Shown in pieces: positions 1 to 7,944 of a stretch of 64,000 nucleotides of DNA. The position numbers and the translations under genes are program-made. Each line of letters begins with the position of its first letter. Position 1 is the stretch's first letter. The notes beneath the pieces were generated by a model. It ran no database searches, was not told where the DNA came from, and worked only from the letters and a program-made list of their open reading frames with translations. Origin of the DNA: an uncultured Verrucomicrobiales bacterium (GTDB lineage: Bacteria; Verrucomicrobiota; Verrucomicrobiia; Verrucomicrobiales; Akkermansiaceae); contig CALGJQ010000044.1 of the NCBI GenBank assembly GCA_937928545.1, forward strand, positions 29,522 to 93,521, given 5' to 3'.

Positions 1-308
1 AGTGCTTCGGTCACGGAAGTTGCAACGAGGTCGGCGTGTCCAGTGCCTCCGCGAATGATGCAGCCTAGAGCGATGATGCAGTCTGGGGCTTCTTCTTCGA
101 TGACCGCCTTGCAGACGACCGGAATCTCAAAAGCGCCCGGAACACGCACAATGTCGATTCGGGCATCGGAGGCAATGTCTTCGATTTCATCGACCGCGTT
201 TTCGACAAGAGCATTGGTAAACTCTTCATTGAACTTTGCCGCGACGATCGCAATCCGCATTTTTCCTCCGGAGAGAATGCGAGGTTTTGGTGGAATGATG
301 GAAGACAT
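1..308 (-). CDS. ribH: 6,7-dimethyl-8-ribityllumazine synthase (partial, C-terminus outside window)
   Basis: Penultimate step of riboflavin synthesis: condenses 5-amino-6-ribitylamino-uracil with dihydroxybutanone phosphate; cytosolic, usually an oligomeric shell. The visible 102 residues include the family motifs VRVPGAFEIP and ALGCIIRGGTGHAD, the latter forming the substrate-binding region. The frame runs off the window edge, so the last third is missing. I chose the ATG at 308 because it gives the usual 15-20 residue lead-in before the first beta strand (IAIVAAKFN). A second ATG at 260 is preceded by GGAGG and cannot be excluded. The gene lies 39 bp downstream of ribBA on the same strand, so the two form a riboflavin operon. 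Confidence 0.93.
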   Translation of the reverse strand, partial: MSSIIPPKPRILSGGKMRIAIVAAKFNEEFTNALVENAVDEIEDIASDARIDIVRVPGAFEIPVVCKAVIEEEAPDCIIALGCIIRGGTGHADLVATSVTEA

Positions 309-347
309 GTTCGAGGGGGATATGAAGATTGAAGATGGATTTGTCAA

Positions 348-1547
348 TTAGAGGTCGTGACCCATTCGGGTCCGTTTCGTTTCGAGATATTTTTCGTTGT
401 GAGGGTTTGAGGGGAGTCGAATGGCGACTTCTTCGACGATTTCGAGCCCATATCCTTCGAGTCCAATGACTTTTTTAGGGTTATTGGTGAGGAGGCGGAT
501 TTTACGAATGCCGAGGTCGTAGAGCATTTGAGCACCCATGCCGTAGTCGCGGAGGTCTGAGCCGTAGCCGAGTTTTTCGTTGGCCTCGATGGTGTCGAAG
601 CCTTGTTCTTGCAGTTTGTATGCGTGGATTTTTGCGGCGAGCCCGATGCCGCGCCCTTCTTGGCGGAGGTAGAGGAGGACGCCACCTTCTTTGGAGATGT
701 GCTCCATGGCGGTGTGAAGTTGGCCTCCGCAATCGCAACGACGGGAGCCGAAGACATCGCCCGTGAGGCATTCGGAATGAACGCGCACGCTGACGGGTTT
801 GTCGGGGTCGATTTCACCACGGACGAAAGCGAGGTGCTCTGAGTCGTCGGTGCTGACTCGGTAGAGGTGGCAATTGAAGTCACCGTAGTCGGTGGGCATT
901 TCGATGACTTCTTCGCAGGTGACGAGGCGCTCGGAGCGGCGGCGATACTCGATGAGCTGGGCGATGGTGCAGGATTTGAGATTGTGCTTTTGTTGATACT
1001 CACCGAGATCTCCAACTCGGCCCATCGTGCCGTCTTCGTGCATGATTTCGCAGATCACTCCAGCGGGAGCAAGTCCGGCGAGGCGGGCAAGATCGATGGC
1101 CGCTTCAGTATGTCCAGCGCGGCGGAGGACGCCGCCTTCTTTCGCCGCGAGTGGGAAAATGTGTCCGGGTTGGACGAAGGCTCCGGGCTTGGTCTCTGGA
1201 TCCGCAAGAAGACGGATGGTGTGAGCACGATCGGCAGCGGAGATTCCGGTGGTGATGCCTTGGGCGGCATCGATGGAAACGGTGAAGGCGGTCTTGTGCG
1301 ATTCCCGATTTTTCGGAGTCATCGGAGGGAGGTCGAGAGCCTCCGCGCGGTCCGGTAGGATGGGGGTGCAAATTAAGCCACGCCCGTGGTTGGCCATGAA
1401 GGCGATTGATTCGGCGGTGATGAGGGAGGCGGCGCCAATGAGGTCAGCTTCATTTTCGCGCCCGGGATCATCTGCGACGATGACAAGGCGTCCCGCTTTC
1501 ATCTCGGCGACGATTTCATCGATGGGGGAGAATTTCAGTTCGCTCAT
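348..1547 (-). CDS. ribBA: Bifunctional 3,4-dihydroxy-2-butanone-4-phosphate synthase / GTP cyclohydrolase II
   Basis: Supplies both precursors of riboflavin: the N-terminal half makes dihydroxybutanone phosphate from ribulose 5-phosphate, the C-terminal half opens GTP. The 399-residue length is normal for the fusion. RibB domain: acidic motif DDPGRENEADL at residues 26-36 (many homologues have DDxxRENEGDL) and RRAGHTEAAIDLARLAG near 140. RibA domain: zinc-binding cysteines in SECLTGDVFGSRRCDCGG, followed by RQEGRGIGL and YGMGAQML. No key residue is missing. It precedes ribH; ribF lies 24 kb away at 25770. Confidence 0.97.
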   Translation of the reverse strand: MSELKFSPIDEIVAEMKAGRLVIVADDPGRENEADLIGAASLITAESIAFMANHGRGLICTPILPDRAEALDLPPMTPKNRESHKTAFTVSIDAAQGITTGISAADRAHTIRLLADPETKPGAFVQPGHIFPLAAKEGGVLRRAGHTEAAIDLARLAGLAPAGVICEIMHEDGTMGRVGDLGEYQQKHNLKSCTIAQLIEYRRRSERLVTCEEVIEMPTDYGDFNCHLYRVSTDDSEHLAFVRGEIDPDKPVSVRVHSECLTGDVFGSRRCDCGGQLHTAMEHISKEGGVLLYLRQEGRGIGLAAKIHAYKLQEQGFDTIEANEKLGYGSDLRDYGMGAQMLYDLGIRKIRLLTNNPKKVIGLEGYGLEIVEEVAIRLPSNPHNEKYLETKRTRMGHDL

Positions 1548-1586
1548 GGCTGAGCGATCATGGCAGCAAATCTCTACTGCGCAAGA

Positions 1587-2435
1587 TCAGCGCATGATGT
1601 CTGCGAGGGGATCTGGCTCTAGGATCCCAAGTTCGACGAGGAAGTGGTCGGTCGAGCGCAGAGTGAGCTCGTAGTTTTGCTCATCTGAATTGAAATTGAA
1701 GAAGGTATGTCCTGCTTTTTTAAATTCCATAAGCTCGCATTTGTTCCTTTTCTTGCGGTATCGCTTCGCAAAGCGATCCGATTGCTCGAAGGGGACCACT
1801 CGGTCGGCGTTCCCGTGGAAAATGAGGCAGGGAGGGAGGTCCTTTTTGGGAATGTTCGTGGATGGACTGAGGAGTTTCCCGATCTTAGGGGAGGCGAAGC
1901 TTTCGTTGCCAATGCCCTTCACCGTGGTGTCACTGATCGGGCCAAAAAGAACCATTGCGGCAGGTTTTGGAGAAAGGCGGCCCTCATCAAGATGGGGATG
2001 AACGGCAGTGCATAGGACTGCGTTGCCCCCCGCGCTGGCGCCGACGGCGATGATTTTTTCAGGGTTGATCCCCATGCTCGCGGCATGCGTTTTCAGGAAG
2101 ATCATCATTTCCTTAGCGTCGATGATGGCATCTTCGGGAGTACCGTCGAAGTGAGCCTTATTCCGATATTCCACCGTGATCGCAACCATGCCTCGTGAAG
2201 CGAAGTGATGGCAGTGGGGGATGAATTGAGCGGGAGCTGAAAGATCCCAGAGTCCGCCGTGGAAGAAGACGATGACAGGCCGGCAATCGACCTCGTAGTC
2301 ATAGTCCTGAGGAAAGAAAAAGTGAGCCATGAGATCTCCCGCAGGGGTCTGCTGATAAATATAAGAGGTGGCGGAAGACAGCATCTGCTGGTTCCGGGCT
2401 TCACCAATTATGGGCGCCTTGGGAGGGGTATTCAT
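1587..2435 (-). CDS. Alpha/beta hydrolase, HSL/BD-FAE-like esterase
   Basis: A 282-residue serine hydrolase of the carboxylesterase type; substrate unknown. Visible motifs: oxyanion-hole HGG at residues 59-61, nucleophile elbow GASAG at 132-136, acid D211 in NADRVVP and H243 in AGHTF, i.e. a complete Ser-Asp-His triad. No signal peptide, so probably cytosolic. The open frame extends 43 codons further upstream, but that part would overlap the divergent gene starting at 2513. The ATG at 2435 (MNTPPK) leaves a 77 bp divergent promoter region and is preferred. Lies 39 bp beyond the ribBA start without obvious functional link. Confidence 0.82.
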   Translation of the reverse strand: MNTPPKAPIIGEARNQQMLSSATSYIYQQTPAGDLMAHFFFPQDYDYEVDCRPVIVFFHGGLWDLSAPAQFIPHCHHFASRGMVAITVEYRNKAHFDGTPEDAIIDAKEMMIFLKTHAASMGINPEKIIAVGASAGGNAVLCTAVHPHLDEGRLSPKPAAMVLFGPISDTTVKGIGNESFASPKIGKLLSPSTNIPKKDLPPCLIFHGNADRVVPFEQSDRFAKRYRKKRNKCELMEFKKAGHTFFNFNSDEQNYELTLRSTDHFLVELGILEPDPLADIMR

Positions 2436-2512
2436 GTGGGTCTCGGGAGACAAACTTGCGTTCGCGTAGAAAAGCTTTTCCAAATGTGGGTGCAATTGTC
2501 CATAGTTTCTCC

Positions 2513-3406
2513 ATGAAACGACTGATTTTGCTTCTGGGGCTCCTTTCAATGGTGACTCCCGCACCTGCTCAAGCCATGAGCGATAAGCAGCTGGTGGGCC
2601 ATCTGAAGCAAATTTACATAAGTTGGCATGCCGCGATGGTTCGCAAGGATGCCAACACTTGGAAGCGCCTCACTTCAACGACGCGGCAGATTAATGTGCG
2701 GAATCGGCTCTGGAGTGAGCGTAAAAAGTTTCCAGATTCTCTTTTCGCCGCGAATGTTGCGCCACCAAGCATTGCCAATCTCAGTGCGCAGCGGGTCCGA
2801 GTGAAAGGGAATACCGCAAAGGCAATCTATTTTGGAAAAGTTGACTTTGGTGTCGGTGGTAAGCCCACTGATAATGTCTATGTCATCTCCTACGTGAAGG
2901 AGACCTCCGGTTGGAAATATAATGGCGCGGAGTTCGTGAACCTAGGAGCTCTTCCTGAAGTTCGGAAACAACTGCAAGCTGGAGACCTGAAGTTTTTTGA
3001 TACCGCAGATTTCCATCCGAATGGAATCGTCGAGCCAGCTCCGATTGCGATTCGGGGGCCGGTAAAATACATCGCCAAAACCTACGTCTTTTGTCCCGGA
3101 CGGGAGGTGAAGTTGTTGGTCAACAAAATCTCACCTCATCTATTTCAGAATACCAAGCGCTCGGACGTGGTGATCGGAGGCGCGGTCGATGGACTTAATG
3201 AAATGCAATATTCGATCAAAGACATTCCGGGGGGAGATCCGAAAGCGCCCATTACTTTGCGTCTTTACTTGATGTCTCAGGTCCCGGGAACAAAGCCTCT
3301 GAAAGTGGCTGAGTATCAGATTGAAGATGGGACAAAGCCCAAGACTTCCGGCACTTTACGCTTTCAAGTCACCCCTGAAATGACCCTGAAATTGAAGGGG
3401 CGTTAG
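2513..3406 (+). CDS. Secreted protein of unknown function
   Basis: I do not recognise a family. The 297-residue product begins with a clear Sec signal peptide (MKRLILLLGLLSMVTPAPAQA, cleavage after AQA) and continues as a mixed alpha/beta exported protein. The early region (HLKQIYISWHAAMVRKDANTW) resembles the helical start of NTF2-like or DUF4440-like domains, but this is only an impression. The C-terminal half, with LRLYLMSQVPG and GTLRFQVTPEMTL, looks like a beta domain. The ATG at 2513 is chosen over upstream codons because it starts exactly at the signal peptide. Divergent from the hydrolase; 25 bp ahead of cdaA, so it may be co-transcribed with it. Confidence 0.72.
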   Translation: MKRLILLLGLLSMVTPAPAQAMSDKQLVGHLKQIYISWHAAMVRKDANTWKRLTSTTRQINVRNRLWSERKKFPDSLFAANVAPPSIANLSAQRVRVKGNTAKAIYFGKVDFGVGGKPTDNVYVISYVKETSGWKYNGAEFVNLGALPEVRKQLQAGDLKFFDTADFHPNGIVEPAPIAIRGPVKYIAKTYVFCPGREVKLLVNKISPHLFQNTKRSDVVIGGAVDGLNEMQYSIKDIPGGDPKAPITLRLYLMSQVPGTKPLKVAEYQIEDGTKPKTSGTLRFQVTPEMTLKLKGR

Positions 3407-3431
3407 TCAAAGTATCTCATATTACCATCCT

Positions 3432-4277
3432 GTGAATATCATCGAGTTCCTGAGCACCCACTGGCGCGCCGCGGTGGAGATCTTGCTGCTCTGGGTGCTC
3501 ATTTACCAAGTCTATCGCGTCTTCCGCGCGACTCGAGGGGCTCGCATTTTGGTAGGGCTCACGGTGGTGGTCATTCTCCTGACACTGACGTCGCAGGTTC
3601 TGCAGCTGAAGGTCATCGAGTGGATGATTAAGAGCGCGGCTGCGATCTTGGCCTTTGCTCTCCTCATTATCTTCCAGCCAGAACTCCGGAATGGCTTAGC
3701 GAAGTTGGGAAGTGCGAACCTCTTCTCGTTTTCGACCACTCAGCAAAAAGTCTTTTTAGAACTGCTTACCGAATCCGTGGTGAAGCTCTCTAAGAAGCGT
3801 TTTGGAGCCCTCTTTGCGATTGAGCGAGGCATCGACCTTGATGAATTTGAGAGCACGGGAGTTCCAATTGATAGCGTCCTGTCGGTCGAACTCGTGGCCA
3901 CCATCTTTCACCCTAAGACGGCCCTTCACGATGGAGGAATGATTCTCAAAAAAGAGAGGATTGCTTCCGCCTCCTGCATTTTTCCCGTGAGTCAAAAAGA
4001 TCTCTCTGACCGTTCGCTGGGCCTGCGACATCGGGCCGGCTTTGGCATCAGTGAGGAGACCGATGCGGTGGCCGTCATCGTGAGTGAGGAGACCGGCGCG
4101 ATCTCAATCGTGGTCGAAGGCAAAATTTTCCGCAATCTCTCCGGAGAGGAATTCCGCGAAAAACTCGAAGAAATATTCATTACCCATGGCGAAAAAACTG
4201 AAGAAATTGATCCTGAGAAACTGGACCGCGAAAGTGGCGGCTCTGGCTCTGGCGATCGCGATCTGGTATCTGATTGA
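3432..4277 (+). CDS. cdaA: Diadenylate cyclase, CdaA type
   Basis: Makes the second messenger c-di-AMP from two ATP. The 281-residue protein has the CdaA layout: three membrane helices within residues 15-80, then a DAC catalytic domain. Active-site motifs are LHDGGM (usual DGA, here DGG) and GLRHRAGFGISEETDA (usual RHRAA), then IVSEETGAIS. Start is GTG at 3432. The next gene overlaps its 3' end and encodes a single-helix protein like the N-terminus of the CdaA partner YbbR/CdaR, which supports the assignment. The Ala-to-Gly change sits in the nucleotide loop; activity is likely but not certain. Confidence 0.92.
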   Translation: MNIIEFLSTHWRAAVEILLLWVLIYQVYRVFRATRGARILVGLTVVVILLTLTSQVLQLKVIEWMIKSAAAILAFALLIIFQPELRNGLAKLGSANLFSFSTTQQKVFLELLTESVVKLSKKRFGALFAIERGIDLDEFESTGVPIDSVLSVELVATIFHPKTALHDGGMILKKERIASASCIFPVSQKDLSDRSLGLRHRAGFGISEETDAVAVIVSEETGAISIVVEGKIFRNLSGEEFREKLEEIFITHGEKTEEIDPEKLDRESGGSGSGDRDLVSD

Positions 4278-4341
4278 TCTCCACTTGAGTGGAGGTCAGA
4301 GTGATTTCACGGAGTCGGTCTTGGAAAGATTGGAGCGATGA
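4186..4341 (+). CDS. Small single-helix YbbR/CdaR-like membrane protein
   Basis: A 51-residue protein in a different frame, overlapping the last 92 bp of cdaA and sharing ATGA with bioD. It reads as a basic start (MAKKLKKLILRN), the YbbR-type N-terminal signature NWTAKVAALALAIAIWYLI, and then a short tail ending LERLER. In CdaR/YbbR proteins this helix anchors several extracytoplasmic YbbR repeats that regulate CdaA; here those repeats are absent. Position and sequence both point to a CdaA partner reduced to its anchor. No frameshift is apparent: the stop is used for coupling to bioD. Family assignment rests on a short motif. Confidence 0.7.
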   Translation: MAKKLKKLILRNWTAKVAALALAIAIWYLIDLHLSGGQSDFTESVLERLER

Positions 4342-4982
4342 AGCCTGATTTTTCAAAGGCTCCCGGCCTCTTGGTCACGGGCACGGATACGGGAATCGGG
4401 AAGACTTGGGTCTCGGCGCTGATTGTCGAGGAACTCAGAAAGAATGGAACCGCTGCGGTGGGGCTGAAGCCGGTCCTCAGTGGTGCCCGCGATGATGCCG
4501 AGCGACTTTGGGAAGCGAGTGGGGGAGTGCTGGATTTGGATGTGGTCAATCCGTGGTGGTATCGCACGCCGGTGGCACCTTTGGTCGCTTCACGCATCGA
4601 AGGGAATCCACTCGTCCTTGCGGAGATGGTTTCGCAAATCCATAAAGTACGAGATTCGCAAGACTTTACTCTCGTCGAAGGAGTGGGTGGTTGGGAGGTT
4701 CCAATGGCCGAAGACTTTGGTTTTCCGGAATTTGCCAAAGAGCTGGGTTTCCCCGTCCTTGTTGTGGCCGCCAATTGGCTGGGAACGATCAATCACACCT
4801 TGCTCACGGTGAAAGCGATCCAAGCGGCGGGTTTGGAATGTGTGGGAGTCGTTCTCAATCATCTTGAAGCCGAGCGCGATGTCGCTGCTACGACCAACCG
4901 CATGATGCTCGACGAACTCTGCCCGGTGCCGATCATCGGAGAGGTTTTGACCGACGCAGATTGGATCGACTGGACGGAGTGA
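4338..4982 (+). CDS. bioD: Dethiobiotin synthetase
   Basis: ATP-dependent carboxylation and ring closure of 7,8-diaminopelargonic acid, the step before biotin synthase. 214 residues, normal length. P-loop GTDTGIGKT at residues 15-23, catalytic KPVLSG (usual KPxxTG/SG), and EGVGGWEVPM, the variant of EGAGG. Starts within ATGA of the small YbbR-like gene, so translationally coupled to the cdaA operon; no other bio gene is in the window. Followed by a 245 bp spacer. Confidence 0.93.
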   Translation: MKPDFSKAPGLLVTGTDTGIGKTWVSALIVEELRKNGTAAVGLKPVLSGARDDAERLWEASGGVLDLDVVNPWWYRTPVAPLVASRIEGNPLVLAEMVSQIHKVRDSQDFTLVEGVGGWEVPMAEDFGFPEFAKELGFPVLVVAANWLGTINHTLLTVKAIQAAGLECVGVVLNHLEAERDVAATTNRMMLDELCPVPIIGEVLTDADWIDWTE

Positions 4983-5227
4983 TCCGGCGTTCGTCCGTCA
5001 AATTGGCCAAAAGCCTCCCTCATGGCAGCATGGCGCAACGGCCCATGTTCGGTGGCGATAGGCCGGTTTGTCTGAAGGACAAAGTCATAAGGCGGGTTTA
5101 TGAGGTTCGCCTACTGACCCCACGCGTTGCGTGGAATGGCGGAGGCCGTTGGCCAAGGAGAGCGGGGCTTAGGCAATGATGGTGACATAGTCTTGCGGGG
5201 CTGGCGGGGGCGCGATAGCTTCGGGGC
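4983..5227. other. Spacer between bioD and the holB-like gene
   Basis: No gene with support. A short open frame (4961-5179) has no start context or recognisable domain. The stretch contains a tight hairpin, CCACGC-GTT-GCGTGG near 5120-5135, and GC-rich blocks, which look more like a structured intergenic element than coding DNA. Whether it terminates bioD transcription is unclear because there is no T-run. Confidence 0.4.
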
Positions 5228-6250
5228 ATGGCATTTACGGTGGCCAAGGCCTTTGAACTGATTGCGGCGGCGCATGAGCGTAGTCGCTTGGCGCATGCCT
5301 TTTTGGTGACGGGGCCGAAGGGGAGTGGGAAGGAAGAGCTGGCCGCGAAGATGGGGCACCTTTTGAATGGTGAGAGCGATGAGGGAGATGATTTGTGGGG
5401 TGAGCCGGTGGAATCAGTGGCGCCCTCTCTGGATGAGCAGGAGGGAGAGTATATTCGGGTGGTTCGGCCTCGTTCGAAATCACGACTGATCGCGGTGGAT
5501 GACATCCGGGCGCTGGAGAAGATGATGCATCAATCATCGCCGGATGAGACTTGGAAGATCGGGGTGATTGTGGATGCCGATCGCATGGGCGATAGTGCGG
5601 CGAACGCTTTTTTGAAGACTCTCGAAGAGCCACCCCGTGAGAGTTTACTTCTTCTCTTGTCGAGTGAGCCGGAGAAGTTGCTGACGACGATTTGGTCGCG
5701 CTGTGTGCACATTGCGCTGGCGGCGACGCCGGGGGCTGAGAAGCCGGAGCAGGTGCAGCGGATTTTACCGATGTTGGAAAAGGTGACCAAGGAAGGGATT
5801 GGCGAGATGGAATCGGGACTGGCGGTGAAGGCTGGCTTGGAGCAATTGCTCAGAGAGCGGAAGGTCGAGATAGAGAAGCAGTATGCGGCGGTTTTTAAGG
5901 AGGAGCGGGTGAAGTATCAGAAGATTGTCGATGCCAAGTGGATGGATGATCGTGAGAAAATTCACCTCGCGCAGGCTTCGGCGGATTATCTGGGTGAGCG
6001 GGCTTTGATGATCGAGACGATCCACGCTTGGGTGGGAGATTTGCTTCGGATCAAGGCAGGCGGTGAGGGGCTGGAGTTTCCGGAGTATGCCGCGGTGATG
6101 GCTGAAGCGGTGGCGAATGAAGATTTAGACGTGCTATTGCGTCGGGTTGCGGCCATGGAGGAGCTGCGACGCTTGTTGGAAACGAACGTTGTAGAGGCTC
6201 TCGCGCTTGAGGTCTCCTTAATGAATACCTTTGGAAAGATCAGCACATGA
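5228..6250 (+). CDS. holB: DNA polymerase III delta-prime subunit-like clamp-loader ATPase
   Basis: Component of the clamp loader that opens the beta sliding clamp. The N-terminal AAA+ fold shows AHAFLVTGPKGSGKEELA (Walker-A-like, residues 22-39), the strand LIAVDDIRALEKMM, the LKTLEEPPRESLLLLLSS block and the SRC motif (IWSRCVHIAL) typical of delta-prime/gamma subunits. The zinc-binding cysteine cluster of many HolB proteins is absent. The rest (residues 190-340) is helical and divergent, as usual for delta-prime. Overlaps obg by four bases (ATGA). Confidence 0.83.
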   Translation: MAFTVAKAFELIAAAHERSRLAHAFLVTGPKGSGKEELAAKMGHLLNGESDEGDDLWGEPVESVAPSLDEQEGEYIRVVRPRSKSRLIAVDDIRALEKMMHQSSPDETWKIGVIVDADRMGDSAANAFLKTLEEPPRESLLLLLSSEPEKLLTTIWSRCVHIALAATPGAEKPEQVQRILPMLEKVTKEGIGEMESGLAVKAGLEQLLRERKVEIEKQYAAVFKEERVKYQKIVDAKWMDDREKIHLAQASADYLGERALMIETIHAWVGDLLRIKAGGEGLEFPEYAAVMAEAVANEDLDVLLRRVAAMEELRRLLETNVVEALALEVSLMNTFGKIST

Positions 6251-7305
6251 AGAGAGATAAATCATTCGTCGACCACATTCGTGTCCATTGCCGTGCCGGT
6301 GACGGAGGGCATGGTGTGGTGAGCTTTCGCCGTGAGAAGGGGGTTCCTCGTGGGGGTCCCGATGGTGGTGATGGCGGTGACGGCGGGAAGGTGATTCTCA
6401 TTGTCGATGGGAATACCGATAACCTCCGCTCTTTTCACTACGATCCTAAGTTGCTCGCGGAAGATGGCGCGCATGGTTCGAGCTACAAGCGTCACGGACG
6501 TGATGGGAAGACGAAGATCGGCCGCGTTCCTCCAGGGACGGTGGTTTATCGGAGCCCGGCGGTTGATGTGACCGAGGCGGTCGCGATGGAGCGCAGTGAG
6601 GAAGGGGTCGATCTGGTTCCGGTGTGCGATTTGACCGAAGAAGGTCAGGAATTTGTCCTGCTAGAGCCCGGCAAAGGTGGGCGTGGTAATTTCCACTTCC
6701 GGAGTGCTACGAACCAAGTCCCACAAGAGCGTGAGCTGGGGACGGAAGGGGATGAAGGGATTTTTTACTTTGAGCTGCGCCGTATTGCGGACGTGGGTTT
6801 GGTCGGTTTTCCGAATGCCGGGAAGTCGACTTTGCTTGGTAAAGTCTCGGCAAAGAAGCCAAAGGTGGCCTCTTATCCCTTCACGACGCTCACTCCGCAG
6901 ATCGGGGTGGTGACTTTGGGGAAGGACCGTTGCACCGTCGCGGATATTCCGGGTTTGATTGCGGGTGCGCATGAGAATCGTGGCTTGGGGCATGAGTTCC
7001 TCCGCCACATCACGCGCTGTCGGGTTTTACTCTTTGTGGTGGATATGCCGGGAAGTGAAATGCGGGATCCGATTGAAGATATTCAGACTCTGCGGACGGA
7101 AATCAAAATGTACGACGAGGACTTGGCAAAGTTCCCGTGGATGGTGGTCGCGAACAAAATGGACCTTGAGGGGGCGGAGGAGAACTTGGAGATTTTTAAA
7201 AGCCGTTTTCCGAAGGTGCCGGTGATTCCAATTTCGGCGATGGAAGGAGATGGAATTGACGAGTTGAAAGACGAGATCGCGAAGATTCTCGAGGCGAGTG
7301 AGTAG
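6247..7305 (+). CDS. obg: Obg family GTPase (CgtA/ObgE)
   Basis: Essential ribosome-assembly and stress GTPase binding the 50S subunit. 352 residues: glycine-rich Obg fold with SFVDHIRVHCRAGDGGHG and the GGPDGGDGGDGG stretch, then a GTPase domain with GFPNAGKST (G1), DIPGLI (G3), NKMD (G4) and SAM (G5). There is no C-terminal OCT domain. Coupled to the holB-like gene by ATGA overlap; in many bacteria obg follows rplU-rpmA, which is not the case here. Confidence 0.97.
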   Translation: MKRDKSFVDHIRVHCRAGDGGHGVVSFRREKGVPRGGPDGGDGGDGGKVILIVDGNTDNLRSFHYDPKLLAEDGAHGSSYKRHGRDGKTKIGRVPPGTVVYRSPAVDVTEAVAMERSEEGVDLVPVCDLTEEGQEFVLLEPGKGGRGNFHFRSATNQVPQERELGTEGDEGIFYFELRRIADVGLVGFPNAGKSTLLGKVSAKKPKVASYPFTTLTPQIGVVTLGKDRCTVADIPGLIAGAHENRGLGHEFLRHITRCRVLLFVVDMPGSEMRDPIEDIQTLRTEIKMYDEDLAKFPWMVVANKMDLEGAEENLEIFKSRFPKVPVIPISAMEGDGIDELKDEIAKILEASE

Positions 7306-7337
7306 GGTTATGGGTTACTCGTTATTGGTTATTGGTG

Positions 7338-7715
7338 ATGAGTGAGTTGATTTTCGTTTATGGGGCGCTGCGCAAGGGGGCCTCGAACGATTGGCGGATG
7401 AAGGAGGCCCGCTGGCTGGGGCCTGCGGAAGTGGCGGGAACTTTGGTAAAGATTGATTGGTATCCGGGCTTGGTCCTTGGTGACGGGGGACTGGTGAAGG
7501 GGGAGGTTTATGAAGTTGGGCCTGATTTGCTGAAGGAGCTGGATGAATTTGAGGGGATTGGCTTGGAGGATGATCGGAATGGGGAGTATCAGCGGATTCG
7601 GGTGGAGGTCCAGCTGGACGGAGAGTCAGAGGAAGTTTGGATCTACGAATGGCTGAAAGGGATTGAAGGATATCCCGTCGTGGCGAGTGGAGATTGGTTG
7701 GAGCAGGAAGCTTAG
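7338..7715 (+). CDS. Gamma-glutamylcyclotransferase-like (AIG2/GGCT fold) protein
   Basis: A 125-residue protein of the GGCT/AIG2-like fold. Evidence: start LIFVYGALRKGASND (family YGTLRxG), the KGEVYEV block, and LKELDEFEGI, whose E is in the position of the family's catalytic acid. Members cleave gamma-glutamyl compounds to 5-oxoproline or are uncharacterised. TTG (7332), GTG (7335) and ATG (7338) are adjacent in-frame starts; ATG is chosen. It follows obg by 32 bp and may be in the same transcript. Confidence 0.85.
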   Translation: MSELIFVYGALRKGASNDWRMKEARWLGPAEVAGTLVKIDWYPGLVLGDGGLVKGEVYEVGPDLLKELDEFEGIGLEDDRNGEYQRIRVEVQLDGESEEVWIYEWLKGIEGYPVVASGDWLEQEA

Positions 7716-7727
7716 GTCTGATTTTTT

Positions 7728-7853
7728 ACGGAGCTTGGACTTTAGTCCGAGTACACCGTGCGACCTCTAAGGCATGCATCGCTTGAGGATCACTCGGACT
7801 AAAGTACCCAAGGGGCATGCCATCCAAGCTCCGCGCTCCGTAGCGGAGTTGAC
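7728..7853. repeat. Intergenic palindromic repeat, copy 1
   Basis: Contains an outer inverted repeat: ACGGAGCTTGGACTTTAGTC from 7733 faces ACTCGGACTAAAG (7792-7804) and CCATCCAAGCTCCG (ending 7833). The 52 bp from 7782 to 7833 recur at 34328-34379 with three mismatches, and a shortened relative is at 45681-45712. A second small hairpin, GCTCCGTAGCGGAG, follows. No gene overlaps it. It behaves like a dispersed REP-type element. Confidence 0.72.
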
Positions 7854-7896
7854 TTTTGGAAGTGACAAATCTCTCCCGCTGGGTTTGTCTCGTCTC

Positions 7897-7944
7897 GTGA
7901 AGCTCACTTTGGCTCTTCTACTAGGATTGCGACTCGGACTCTAA
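7897..7944 (+). CDS. Leucine-rich leader peptide upstream of leuA
   Basis: A 15-codon frame starting GTG and ending TAA encodes M-K-L-T-L-A-L-L-L-G-L-R-L-G-L, i.e. eight leucines, three in a row and including two adjacent CTA codons. It lies 140 bp upstream of leuA, whose product makes the first committed leucine precursor. Such peptides sense charged tRNA-Leu by ribosome stalling. A stable hairpin begins inside its last codons (7929-7961). No clear Shine-Dalgarno sequence is visible, which is the main weakness. Leader function is inferred from composition, position and flanking structures. Confidence 0.7.
   Translation: MKLTLALLLGLRLGL

Noticed and set aside
4961..5179. 72-codon plus ORF after bioD
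   Set aside because: Overlaps the bioD end, no recognisable domain, Arg/Gly/Trp composition typical of non-coding GC-rich DNA.
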